Assembly: GCA_028714895.1 (NCBI GenBank)
Contig: JAQTLM010000007.1
Location: 1 to 41,684 of the forward strand
Direction: 5' to 3'
Origin: Gallionella sp.
Lineage (GTDB): Bacteria; Pseudomonadota; Gammaproteobacteria; Burkholderiales; Gallionellaceae
DNA length: 41,684 nt
Below are positions 24,601-31,823 of this stretch, in pieces. The position numbers and the translations under genes are program-made. The notes beneath the pieces were generated by a model. That model saw only the letters and a list, made by a program, of their open reading frames with translations. It searched no databases and was not told where the DNA came from. The first letter of the stretch is position 1; every line of letters starts with the position of its first letter.

Positions 24601-25729
24601 AGTTGTGGATTCGACGGCGCTGACGGAACTTGCATTGTTCGGGGCGCTTAAGGCCCTTAATGCGTTACCGAAAATTCTTATTTCGACAGCAACCAAGGAA
24701 ACGATTGATACTTTCTTGCATGAAATTGAGAACGACAAATCCATCGGAACGGCATTCGACAATGACGGGAAGTTAGGATTTGTCGAGTTCGATGAGAGCC
24801 ACAAGAAAACGAGATTGGAGTTTGCCAAGGCGCTGGTCAATGTTGTTTCAAGGTGCGAAGTGGCACCTGCTTACGTTGATATTGATCCCATGGGAGACGC
24901 GGGAAAGTTTGCAAAGCTACTTACCGATGAAGAACGGGAGACTCTGCTGCTGGCAAAGGAACGAAACGCTATTCTTCTGACGCTGGATGGAAGGCTACGA
25001 ATAGCAGCGAAGAACCTGTTCGGGGTCAATGGGGCATGGCCGCAAGTTTTCGTGTTGCATGCATTGCAAACCGGGGCGCTTTCGAACCATGCTGCCGCCG
25101 AGTTCAATGCAAAGGAATTCATGACTAATCGGGAGTTCGTATCGTTGAGGTCGGATGATCTCGTATGGATGGTTTCTCAAGGTGATCGATGGCTTCAACA
25201 AAGCTTTGCGAAATTGGGGCGTTACCTGTCTTCCACATCAACAGATAGGGATTCGTCCTTCACTATCGTCTTGGAATTCTTGGCTGGCATCAGCAGCCAG
25301 GTCAACATCCAAGTCGGGGCTCTCGCAGCCATTTTTGGTTTTTTTTCAGAGGTTTTTTGCAGCAGGAAGGATTGCAATCCTTCCTCGAACGAAGACTTGT
25401 TCGAGGTCGCCAAGGAGATTACGAATAATGCGGCACCAAGAAAGCACTTGCTGGAAATCGTAAACAGCACGAGGCAGCGTGAAATTGATGCGCGATTGAG
25501 GATTTTTTCTTCAGCGATACTTGTGGGTAGTAAAAGGGCTAGGGAATCAGAGCCACCAGCGCCTTTGCGAATAAGAGTCCTGCATTGCGCTGCTCGACCA
25601 TACCTTATAGTCGACAACTCTGTTGAAGGGGGGCGGGCTGATCTCAAAGCTCAGTGCGATGGCGAGCAAACTACATCTCCAAGTGCTCTGGGGTCGACAA
25701 AGCCAGGGGCGGTTCATCTAGTTAGATAG
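21662..25729 (+). CDS. large multidomain defence protein: Mrr-like nuclease, TPR array, PIN-like RNase
   Basis: A 1355-residue protein. Residues 1-140 are a PD-(D/E)xK restriction domain of the Mrr type: Glu18 on the first helix, WGVDVFV (Asp48), IGIQCKKY (Gln63-x-Lys65), then the helix VTDEVAEADKKK. Residues about 195-790 are repeated helical pairs of TPR type (YLQRGLCLWFSRDSVDEAAE, KAAEIFPDDEKM). Residues about 799-870 (DGFFSACDTKVAAFMGTRTG...) could be a GreA/GreB C-terminal-like fold. Residues about 974-1120 look like a PIN RNase: VVVVDSTALTELAL (Asp983), TDEERETLLLA (Asp1089, Glu1090, Glu1093) and LTLDGRLR (Asp1109). The start is TTG with AGAGGAGG 7 nt upstream; no ATG is available before the upstream stop at 21599. 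The last 60 residues look ragged and may be eroded. Probably a DNA-sensing or DNA-cutting module coupled to an RNA-cutting effector. I recall TPR-GreAB-C-PIN proteins proposed as conflict systems; the added nuclease domain is notable. Confidence 0.75.
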   Translation: MHTIAFEIQKPKNEQDFELMCKRIYGAVFRDSLPKTNGRRGQPQWGVDVFVEDNVAGGRIGIQCKKYCQTKLTFKHVTDEVAEADKKKLPIKLLLVATTSQSDSMLLSQVMKLSDDRKLKGLFEVGVEFWEEIESHIAGHPVLQDSYAPHSSGAAFYRQERGMEVLTTITTEVRETVASLQSSLPSAREDSSNKIISAQLDRTNDFIKAGRYRSALAHVDSIGKDLKPFDEHQKARWYLQRGLCLWFSRDSVDEAAELFLKAAEIFPDDEKMVAAKVRGLMLKKCMPEAIEAGKAAVERFPTSIQVWLAYANARMASGERIRLQDIPAAFRDEPDALQFAAISARESGDVAAAAYLAERAVEKPLASFFTRSTFLRFALEDCIRDPILAQFRLIPASKLARLQKATESFVPRKDLLWDIESDVVAEDAVHLGFAYLLLENLGVALDVVREGKAAQIETGELLRVEMQVLGMLGKEDEALSIAAACLNKFSPESMVIAGEMAANLADPELVLKIGDAAKERFPDNLFAANYLTALRWSALAKAKRRDEVLAEIGQARAAMDANLILRCTAARIYRWAGMLIEAADEVTAVTSLVVPETSSADRLHVADLLFNFENWNAAAALYEGLISGAGNGPSELHARLLECHAEAGNRAKAHALLRQMPAGWAEHDGTRMAAINLGSKVGDWAFLLPLARKSVEKHPKEAGPWVFLLQVLLRTAEPEAFLQELRAVPVDMAGSIRDITVLGSMELRYGEGWRGIARLYKLVREYQCAPEALAAYLITFLTSKLPLEAAGEVSAGTFVEFEDSETGEREGICIDPSEAGVLPRADGFFSACDTKVAAFMGTRTGLEIALSMAAGGERKVRVVSVCSAYQHLAAIAQERAKRFQGLPHLRLVSLGQTGDPEKDLAKMYEMLKLSSEANARFIDAYEGGLTLSLLAKAMGRSVIDICLGWQSNGPPLFVGAGLHSERDEAMALLAQKDLVVVVDSTALTELALFGALKALNALPKILISTATKETIDTFLHEIENDKSIGTAFDNDGKLGFVEFDESHKKTRLEFAKALVNVVSRCEVAPAYVDIDPMGDAGKFAKLLTDEERETLLLAKERNAILLTLDGRLRIAAKNLFGVNGAWPQVFVLHALQTGALSNHAAAEFNAKEFMTNREFVSLRSDDLVWMVSQGDRWLQQSFAKLGRYLSSTSTDRDSSFTIVLEFLAGISSQVNIQVGALAAIFGFFSEVFCSRKDCNPSSNEDLFEVAKEITNNAAPRKHLLEIVNSTRQREIDARLRIFSSAILVGSKRARESEPPAPLRIRVLHCAARPYLIVDNSVEGGRADLKAQCDGEQTTSPSALGSTKPGAVHLVR

Positions 25730-26348
25730 ATGCGAAGAGCACTGCTTATCGTGATCCGACTGCCGCATGGCTGCTAGCTAGCAGCGACAAGAGCGATCCG
25801 GCATCCAAAGGAGAGGGTGTCCGGAATTTTGGGTGAAGCAGTCGTTGTCGCTCAATAGCCCGACGTCAGCTATGGCCGAATTACAGCCACTCGCAGCAAG
25901 CGGTCTGGTCATCTCCAGCGGTTATCCGCATCGACGAGGCTCTATTCCTCGGTGGAAAAGATAAAGGCGAATTCCTGAAAGCATTTGGGGCGGATATTTT
26001 CTTCGACGACCAACAGAAGCATTGCGAATCCGCACGCCGGCATGTCGCCACAGGGCATGTGCCGCATGGGGTGGCGAACGAATAAGCTGCACTACCACGT
26101 CACATTCCGACTCTGCCGTTTGCCGATAGTCAGAGCTGACAAAAGCCAGCCGAAAAGTAGAAGGTCAAACAAAACCTTGGTAATCAGAAAAACCATGACA
26201 GGACGTGCCTGCAACGTGTCAGGACGGCTTGTGGCAAGTTAAATTACTACGCTGACGCTTACACCTCCCTAACTTGCTACAGAGCTTTGTGAGAGCTAGT
26301 AATGGCAGAGTTTTATCCTTCTGCAAAGGATTTGGGGGAGCGCAGTCT
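25730..26348. other. 619-bp scar region between the defence cargo and the integration module
   Basis: Apart from the 5'-nucleotidase remnant I see no intact gene. The stretch 26086-26348 carries loosely repeated pieces (GACAGGACGTGCC and GTCAGGACGGC near 26190-26225) and a small ATCCTT / AAGGAT hairpin near 26315-26331. Transcription converges here: the nuclease gene from the left and the Gp2-like gene from the right. Confidence 0.5.
25921..26085 (+). pseudogene. 3' remnant of a cytosolic 5'-nucleotidase gene
   Basis: In frame from 25921, the translation is IRIDEALFLGGKDKGEF, then LKAFGADIFFDDQQKHCES, then ATGHVPHGVANE and a TAA stop. This matches my recollection of the C-terminus of the bacterial 5'-nucleotidase family, including IFFDDQ and HVPHG. 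The rest of that protein (about 250 residues) is missing. Upstream, 25730-25920 reads as unrelated debris. The remnant marks an insertion or deletion breakpoint beside the large nuclease gene. It suggests an ancestral gene was cut when cargo was gained or lost. Confidence 0.65.
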
Positions 26349-27515
26349 TCAAGCCATCACATTTTTCCGTGGCCTACCAGCCTTGGAAGTTCTTTCACGA
26401 GGCTTTTTCCCTGTCACAAATAGCTTGTCTCCTTCAGATTTCAGTTCGCTGGGTCTGAGTAGCTGCTCGTTTTTCGCTAAATAATTGATTACATCATCAA
26501 GCAGTATTTTTCTTTTTTCATCATCATTAGTTTCGAGCATCCCGATCCCGCATCTCTTGTAGTCATGCTTGCTGTCGTTGCAATTCCAATATGTTCCGCG
26601 ATTTTCGGTAGTTCTTACCCAATAATCGCCTATTGATCTGGCTAAGTATGAGTCCTGTTCTCTTTGATGCCCGCAGAAGAATATGACCAAATGAAAATGC
26701 ACTCCCTTTTGGGGTGACCATTCAATTTTGCGGATATAACCAACCCATCCCCTGAACAGTTTTGGCTTGCTCCTCCTGTTGTTCAATAAGTGCGCCAAAT
26801 CTTCTTTTGCTTCAGATACGTTGATACCTTTTGCATGTTCACGTCGGTATGCTAAATCGAGACGTAAAACTAGAAGCTTGGTGCTCCGATTTTTAAATAA
26901 CGCATCAATATATAATTCTGCACTGCGATACCTTCTTTCAGCTTTTTCTTTTGCCCGACTAATTTTCTTTCTAAATGCTGGCGTTTTGGATTCTGTACGA
27001 ATCAAATTCAGAAAGTCGTTGAAAATTTCGAATTGCTTCTTTCCTTTCCAGGGAGTAGGGCCATTTGGGTTATTAAAAATCACCTCGCCAAGCCTGAGTT
27101 TTATATAGCAGTCAAAGAACAGTTGAACGTGTGGGCTGTATTGATATTCTGGTAAAAATTCAATAGCGTATTGATATACCCACGTGAAGTATTTACCCAG
27201 AGGTTCCTCTTTTTTTGGAATCATTTTCCCAAGTTTATTTTCAACCACAATAAATCCATGGCTGTCGCAGGAAATAACTTGGGTTACGAAGTCCTCAATT
27301 TGCCATAGGGTATGTAGAAAAAACTTATAACTATCGGTCTCCTGCTCTAACACCGCTATCTCGTTCTGAGTCATCGAATTTGCCTTATCCATTTTCTCGA
27401 TAACATTTCCGTTAGCATCTGTTGCGTAACTGTAGGTGGGGTACGACGAATCCAGGAATATCCTGTTGTACATGTCAAGCACCGTTAAATCAGTGCTCTT
27501 TGTATTTTCATCCAT
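26349..27515 (-). CDS. inovirus Gp2-like (YagK/YfjJ) replication-type protein
   Basis: A 388-residue protein resembling the inovirus-type Gp2 family found in filamentous phages, satellites and P4-like islands, related to rolling-circle replication initiators. The C-terminal part carries the family pattern: LRLDLAYRREHAK, LLNNRRSKPKLFRGWVGYIR, WSPQKGVHFHLVIFF (the His-hydrophobic-His pair of HUH enzymes), SIGDYWVRTTENRGTYWNCN, CGIGML and VINYLAKNEQLLRPSE. The tail is basic (KKPRERTSKAGRPRKN), as for a DNA-binding protein. I chose the ATG at 27515 with GGAG 10 nt upstream. Nicking activity is not proven; the usual tyrosine cannot be placed with certainty. It is markedly A+T-rich, unlike the hsd genes. 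The gap 27561-27815 upstream is also very A+T-rich. Confidence 0.75.
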   Translation of the reverse strand: MDENTKSTDLTVLDMYNRIFLDSSYPTYSYATDANGNVIEKMDKANSMTQNEIAVLEQETDSYKFFLHTLWQIEDFVTQVISCDSHGFIVVENKLGKMIPKKEEPLGKYFTWVYQYAIEFLPEYQYSPHVQLFFDCYIKLRLGEVIFNNPNGPTPWKGKKQFEIFNDFLNLIRTESKTPAFRKKISRAKEKAERRYRSAELYIDALFKNRSTKLLVLRLDLAYRREHAKGINVSEAKEDLAHLLNNRRSKPKLFRGWVGYIRKIEWSPQKGVHFHLVIFFCGHQREQDSYLARSIGDYWVRTTENRGTYWNCNDSKHDYKRCGIGMLETNDDEKRKILLDDVINYLAKNEQLLRPSELKSEGDKLFVTGKKPRERTSKAGRPRKNVMA

Positions 27516-27815
27516 TTTTAGTTTTCTCCAATTTGGTTGTTCATACCCTATGGATAGCAAGTTTATTTTTATTAGGATAGCTTATTAATCTGAATGGTAA
27601 TTTGATTAGAGTGTTACGAATATTTATATTAAAGATAATGATATTAAATACTATAAAAACAATAGCATATATATCCTAAATTGCTTTAAATAAGCGGTAA
27701 CGGGTTCGTTCGCTATTCGCAATTTATTTTTTGATTTTGATTGGAATTTTATTTATTGCTGGGTATACATAGTTGTGCGGAAAAATAAATCGGACAGGTG
27801 TTTACACCAACACTT

Positions 27816-28958
27816 CTATTTTGATTGTGATTCGATTTTTCTAAGCGCTTCTCTAAGCTCTCCTACTTTCCATAGAGCAGATCTACCACGTTTGTGTTTT
27901 TTCAGTTTGCCACTTTTAGTATCCCGCACTACAGTAGATTCTGAGCAATGGAACAAGGAACAAACCACTTCTATAGGAACGAATCCAGAATCAGGAAGAA
28001 TGTCGAAATCTCTAAACAAGGGATGAATGTCGCTGGAGCTTGCATTTTGCAAAGGCTTATCGTCGGCATTCTTCTTGTCTACTGACTTGCCTTTGCGCTT
28101 CGGTTTCGCGGGAGTACATTTGCTGCCTAGAATTGTCTCTTGATTTCCGATTGCTTGTTCCTGCTCATGGTGATTATCTTCTGGTTCTGGGTCTTCGATT
28201 ACACATGGCTCACCGTTTGATTTTGACTTCTTGGTCTCCGGTTCATTCTTATCGGCATCCACCTTTGCGGCAGGTGTTGGCGTTGTGGTCGTCGTGGCTC
28301 CAAGCTTGGTGGATGGTTCCTCTGTTTTATTTTCGCTTTTCAATGCAGCAACATCCTGATGTTGGCTGTCTTTATGTCGTTCCTCAGGTTGATCCCCAAT
28401 CTCAATTAAAGGAAATTGCTTAGCTACCTCAGAGTGCAACACAAATAGGCAATCACGAGTTAGTTTTACATTGCATGCTTGCCTGTTGTCGGTATAAATA
28501 GTTCGCCATACCCAGTTGGTTTTCGCATATTTAAGTTCGCCAGGGTGGGCATTATCATAAGGGTGCGTTTCTTTTGATTGCCCAGATGAAAATGTATAGC
28601 CTCTTTTGAAATCACATTGCCAATCTTTGCCATTACGTTCAACTCTTATGCATTCAATCCCTCTCAAAACAAACTTCTCAGGAACACAAGTAAAGCGTGG
28701 CAACATCCAATTTTCGTAACTGTTAAACGTTATTACTTCTACATCGTTTGGAACGTCTACAAGTACACTAATTTTACCGTCGTTTATGCGCTCGTTTGCA
28801 TAACTCAATAGGTCAATGCTTGGATAATATTTCTGGACGAGTTTTGTAGCTACCTCCAATGGATAGTACATTTCAGCCGATGAAGTGGTTTTGGGGAGAT
28901 TGGATATTTCGCTTCCCTGATTTTCGGGCAGTGCGAGTTGTTTTTTTGTTGTCATCAT
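27816..28958 (-). CDS. AlpA/excisionase-like helix-turn-helix protein with long linker
   Basis: A 380-residue protein. Its last 60 residues form a MerR/AlpA-type winged helix-turn-helix (VPIEVVCSLFHCSESTVVRD, SGKLKKHKRGRSALWKVGEL), the fold of excisionases and island transcription activators. Residues about 200-320 are a low-complexity, charged linker rich in Glu, Lys, Thr and Pro (GATTTTTPTPAAK). Residues about 28-180 are a globular N-terminal domain I do not recognise (YYPLEVATKLVQKYYPSID; NGKDWQCDFKRGYTF). AlpA proteins are usually only 60-90 residues, so this is a large fusion. ATG 28958 or 28955 follows TTGGGAA. It sits between the integrase and the Gp2-like gene, where an excision or replication regulator is expected. 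Confidence 0.7.
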   Translation of the reverse strand: MMTTKKQLALPENQGSEISNLPKTTSSAEMYYPLEVATKLVQKYYPSIDLLSYANERINDGKISVLVDVPNDVEVITFNSYENWMLPRFTCVPEKFVLRGIECIRVERNGKDWQCDFKRGYTFSSGQSKETHPYDNAHPGELKYAKTNWVWRTIYTDNRQACNVKLTRDCLFVLHSEVAKQFPLIEIGDQPEERHKDSQHQDVAALKSENKTEEPSTKLGATTTTTPTPAAKVDADKNEPETKKSKSNGEPCVIEDPEPEDNHHEQEQAIGNQETILGSKCTPAKPKRKGKSVDKKNADDKPLQNASSSDIHPLFRDFDILPDSGFVPIEVVCSLFHCSESTVVRDTKSGKLKKHKRGRSALWKVGELREALRKIESQSK

Positions 28959-29112
28959 GTTCCCAACGAAGCGTATGTTAACTATCTTATCCGCCCCCGG
29001 ATGCTGCAACCATCCGAAATCGCAATGCTGCGGCAGAGCAAGCAGGAAATCGCCCGGAGGGTGAGGGCAAGGGGCTCCTCACGGTTCGTCACATTGAACT
29101 AGGTGACAGATG

Positions 29113-29538
29113 TCATGCCGTCTTGATGAGTTCCAAGGCTTTCGCTGCACTGACAATGCGAATACCTTTGTATTGTTCCCCAAGACTGTGCAAATGCTTG
29201 TCGCCGGAGACGATAATATCTGCTTGAGCAGTCACGGCGCAGGCAACAACATGATCATCGTCGGGGTCGTTCTCAATTACACGCGGCACCTTGTCTGGAG
29301 CGACCATGTATGCCATGCGCCGCAATTCTCCGACGATCTGTAACGGTGTCAAACCGGCCTGAGCCAAGCGTACTGCGAACTTCTCGCGTGACAGCACCTC
29401 AAGCAATTCCGCCAGCAACACGGTGCTACTGCACATTTCGAAGACTTGCGCTCTTGCTTCATCGAGTAGGCGGCGCGGCGGACCGCCTGCCGAGATCACG
29501 CCTGAGACCAGCGTGTTAGTATCAAGTACAACCCGCAC
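29113..29538 (-). CDS. PIN-domain toxin (COG1569-type)
   Basis: Ribonuclease toxin of a type II pair. The 141 residues show the PIN signatures: VVLDTNTLVS (Asp6), the AELLEVLSR helix with conserved Glu, ENDPDDDHVVACA with the acidic cluster, and IIVSGDKHLHSL with the last acidic residue. This is the putative toxin-antitoxin PIN family with the LDTN(V/T)LVS opening. It follows the antitoxin by 2 nt. All expected acidic residues are present. It probably stabilises the island. It is unrelated in layout to the PIN-like end of the 1355-residue protein. Confidence 0.87.
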   Translation of the reverse strand: MRVVLDTNTLVSGVISAGGPPRRLLDEARAQVFEMCSSTVLLAELLEVLSREKFAVRLAQAGLTPLQIVGELRRMAYMVAPDKVPRVIENDPDDDHVVACAVTAQADIIVSGDKHLHSLGEQYKGIRIVSAAKALELIKTA

Positions 29539-29540
29539 GA

Positions 29541-29780
29541 TCAGGTGCGCTGCACTGTGCGTTCTTGTCGTACTGCCTGAATTTCAGCGTTGATCTCCTC
29601 GTCAGAAAATGGAGGCAGGCTCAATGCATCGAGCTTAGTAAGTGACTCGCCCAGCCGTGTTCCAGCAGAGGTACGCATCTCACGCACAGCTAAAAACTCC
29701 ACAAAATCTTCCACCTCCGCTAGGCGCTGTGGCGGCAGGTTTTGCAGTTTCTGGATCAGTGCAGGGGCTATTGCGATCAA
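29541..29780 (-). CDS. antitoxin of the PIN toxin
   Basis: A 79-residue protein. Residues 8-32 (LIQKLQNLPPQRLAEVEDFV) match the small antitoxin family (DUF2281-like) usual upstream of this PIN toxin; the C-terminal part is a charged toxin-binding tail (DEEINAEIQAVRQE). The start is TTG, supported by GAGGAG 6 nt upstream; no ATG is nearby. A TATGAT -10 box lies about 45 nt upstream of the start. Confidence 0.75.
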   Translation of the reverse strand: MIAIAPALIQKLQNLPPQRLAEVEDFVEFLAVREMRTSAGTRLGESLTKLDALSLPPFSDEEINAEIQAVRQERTVQRT

Positions 29781-29872
29781 TTTAATCTCCTCACGCTGTA
29801 TATTGTGGCAATCATAGCAATTTTAGAAGTAGAGTAACACTTTAATGCCGACATTTTGTTGCGCTTACTGCT

Positions 29873-31192
29873 CTACGCGGCGCTCCTTATCATAACAACA
29901 TTGTCAGCGTCTCTCCTTAGAAGCAGTTCTAGCCGCTCACCCAGCAATCGCCATGCTTCGGCTTGCTCGGCTTCGAGTTTCTGGCGCTGGTAGATGCGGA
30001 CTATTTTATTCTGCTCGACATGGTTAAGGCATTTTTCAATTACGTCAGGCCTGACTCCAAGCACCCCCATCATCGTTGCAGCGGTGCGCCGTAGATCGTG
30101 AGGCGTCCATTTTCCGCCCGGCAATTCCAATGCGTTGATATGTAGGCTGCGACACTTCATGGGTGGCTTGTCGCCGCGTTGCCGATCACCAATCTGCTTA
30201 GCCAATGATTTTACGCACAGATGCATGTCTGTCCACCGTGCAGGCAATACCCACTTGATTTGAGTACCGTCCTCGCAATTTTCTGTTGGGAGTTTTTTCA
30301 ATGTCTCGAACTGGCGTATAGCAAATGGAGAGAGGTAGACCGTATGTGCTTTTGTGTTCTTCGCATTCTCGGGCGGGATGAACCACGTCTTGGCCTCAAG
30401 ATCAACGTCTTTCCAGGCCGCCCTGCTGATTTCTCCTACGCGACAACAGGTGGAAAGCATTATCCAGATTGCGGCGGTACTAGACTCGGCCATACGAGCA
30501 GCTAACAACATGTCAGGTAGTACCTTGATTTCCGCCTCGGTCAAGATGCGTTCGCGCTCAACTTTCTTGCCGAAGTCATCACGCTTAAGGCGACTGGTTG
30601 GGTCATGCTCAACAATTCCGCGCAGGATGGCATAACCAAACATTTGACGTATGTCACCCAGCAGATTGCGCGCAACAATTGGCGCTCCTCGTTCTACTAC
30701 GCTATCGAGCACCTTGACTAGCATCGTCCGGGTTATATCCTCGGCTGCCACAGTACCAAGCGTAGGGAATAAATCCTTTTCGAAACTGCGCCTGACTTCT
30801 GCGCCTTTATCTTTTCGACTTGTGAGTTCCCGTTTTTCCCAGACCCCAAAAAGTTCTTTGACGGTTTGTCGCGATTTCTTGGCTTCCAAGGACTCACGTT
30901 GGGCGGTTTGTTCAGCCACCAGCTGTTGTTGATTTAGCTGGGGGTCGATCTGTTGAGCAATACAGTCCTGTGCCTTATCAGCTTCTGATCGTGCTGTTGC
31001 CAGTGAAACCGACTCAAGACTCCCCAAGCCCATCTTGCGCCGTTTACCAGCGAAGGTGTAGATGAACAACCAGTCCCTTGCCCCGCTCGGGCGAATGCGC
31101 AGGAAAAGCCCGCGACCATCGGAAAGCAGGAATTCCTTGTCGGCAGGTTTCGTTAGTCTGATCTTCCGGTCATTGAGAAGATTGGTAGCCAT
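29873..31192 (-). CDS. int: P4-type tyrosine integrase
   Basis: Site-specific recombinase that inserts and excises the island at a tRNA gene. The 439 residues have the P4-integrase layout: an N-terminal arm-binding domain (LLSDGRGLFLRIRPSGARDW; FAGKRRKMGLGSLESVSLA), a core-binding helical domain (about 110-205) and the catalytic domain. Catalytic residues are Arg251 (TCCRVGEISR), probably Lys281, His365 and Arg368 (PHDLRRTAATM), His391 and the nucleophile Tyr401 (RIYQRQ). All are intact. The gene reads away from the att site, whose core lies 165 bp upstream of its start. The 31193-31356 gap holds its promoter and arm sites; I cannot identify them individually. Confidence 0.95.
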   Translation of the reverse strand: MATNLLNDRKIRLTKPADKEFLLSDGRGLFLRIRPSGARDWLFIYTFAGKRRKMGLGSLESVSLATARSEADKAQDCIAQQIDPQLNQQQLVAEQTAQRESLEAKKSRQTVKELFGVWEKRELTSRKDKGAEVRRSFEKDLFPTLGTVAAEDITRTMLVKVLDSVVERGAPIVARNLLGDIRQMFGYAILRGIVEHDPTSRLKRDDFGKKVERERILTEAEIKVLPDMLLAARMAESSTAAIWIMLSTCCRVGEISRAAWKDVDLEAKTWFIPPENAKNTKAHTVYLSPFAIRQFETLKKLPTENCEDGTQIKWVLPARWTDMHLCVKSLAKQIGDRQRGDKPPMKCRSLHINALELPGGKWTPHDLRRTAATMMGVLGVRPDVIEKCLNHVEQNKIVRIYQRQKLEAEQAEAWRLLGERLELLLRRDADNVVMIRSAA

Positions 31193-31356
31193 AATTCACA
31201 TTTCTGGGGGAACGATTGGGGGAACACTTTTCTTGCCGTTGGGTGACAGTCTATGGCAGCGCTTGACAGAATGCAACCATTAAATTGCTTATAAACCAAT
31301 ACGATAAGTCATTGAATGACGGCGAGTGAAAGCTCCTGATAGCTTATTGTACCTAA

Positions 31357-31401
31357 CTACGAACCAAGGGGTCGGGCGTTCGAATCGCTCCGGGCGCACC
31401 A
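31357..31401 (+). other. attachment site: 3' fragment of tRNA-Arg(ACG)
   Basis: A 45-bp copy of the 3' part of a tRNA-Arg with anticodon ACG: the anticodon loop CTACGAA, the 3' half of the anticodon stem, the variable loop, the T-arm (GGGCG-TTCGAAT-CGCTC), the 3' acceptor strand CGGGCGC and ACCA. The 5' half is absent upstream, so it is not a gene. It is the duplicated core left by integration in the 3' end of the tRNA. Given its orientation, the island lies to its left, the chromosome to its right, and the intact tRNA is beyond the left end of the window. Confidence 0.88.
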
Positions 31402-31408
31402 TATCCAG

Positions 31409-31446
31409 AAAAGGCTTATTTCTTAAGGGAAATAAGCCTTTTTTCA
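31409..31446 (+). terminator. intrinsic terminator of the ancestral tRNA-Arg transcript
   Basis: A perfect 14-bp stem (31409-31422 / 31429-31442), loop TTAAGG, then a T-run. It is 8 nt after the tRNA CCA, so it is most simply the tRNA gene's own terminator, now separated from its promoter by the island. Confidence 0.9.
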
Positions 31447-31488
31447 TTTCTATCCGAGCAGATTAATCTGGGCACTTTTTATGAGAGA

Positions 31489-31518
31489 TTGGCAATTTAT
31501 GCCATAAACTGACATACT
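31489..31518 (+). promoter_or_regulatory. candidate promoter of parDE
   Basis: TTGGCA (31489-31494) and CATACT (31513-31518) with an 18-nt spacer, 30 nt before the parD start. Weak match to sigma-70 consensus, right position. Confidence 0.35.
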
Positions 31519-31547
31519 GTCGCAAGCATTTCTTTAGGAGAATTAGT

Positions 31548-31823
31548 ATGTCGATGAACGTATCTTTACCACCTGAATTGGAAGCGCGTGTTCGTCAGCG
31601 TGTTGAGTCTGGCATGTATGGCTCGGCAAGTGAGGTAATTCGTGAAGCCTTGCGGTTGTTTGATGCTTATGAACAGATCAAGACGGCGAAACTGGATAGC
31701 TTGCGCCAAGATATTGCGAAGGGATTGAACGACGCCGCTAATGGCCGTGTAAAGGAAATCGATTTTGCCAGCTTAAAGCAGCAAGGTCGCCAACTTTTGA
31801 AAACTCGTAAGGCGGCTGCTTAA
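31548..31823 (+). CDS. parD: ParD-family antitoxin
   Basis: A 91-residue antitoxin. Its N-terminal ribbon-helix-helix (MNVSLPPELEARVRQRVESG, ASEVIREALRLFD) dimerises and represses the operon; the C-terminal tail (residues 45-91) neutralises ParE. SD TTAGGAG is 6-8 nt before the ATG. The stop overlaps the ATG of parE by one base, which couples their translation. The pair lies just outside the island, 146 bp right of the att fragment. Confidence 0.92.
   Translation: MSMNVSLPPELEARVRQRVESGMYGSASEVIREALRLFDAYEQIKTAKLDSLRQDIAKGLNDAANGRVKEIDFASLKQQGRQLLKTRKAAA

Noticed and set aside
31357..31401. A functional tRNA-Arg gene
   Set aside because: Only the 3' half from the anticodon loop is present; no 5' acceptor strand, D-arm or 5' anticodon stem occurs upstream.
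26349..31401. A complete inovirus prophage
   Set aside because: Gp2-like, AlpA-like and integrase genes are present, but I see no coat, assembly (Zot-like) or other structural genes, so it is better read as an island or satellite module.
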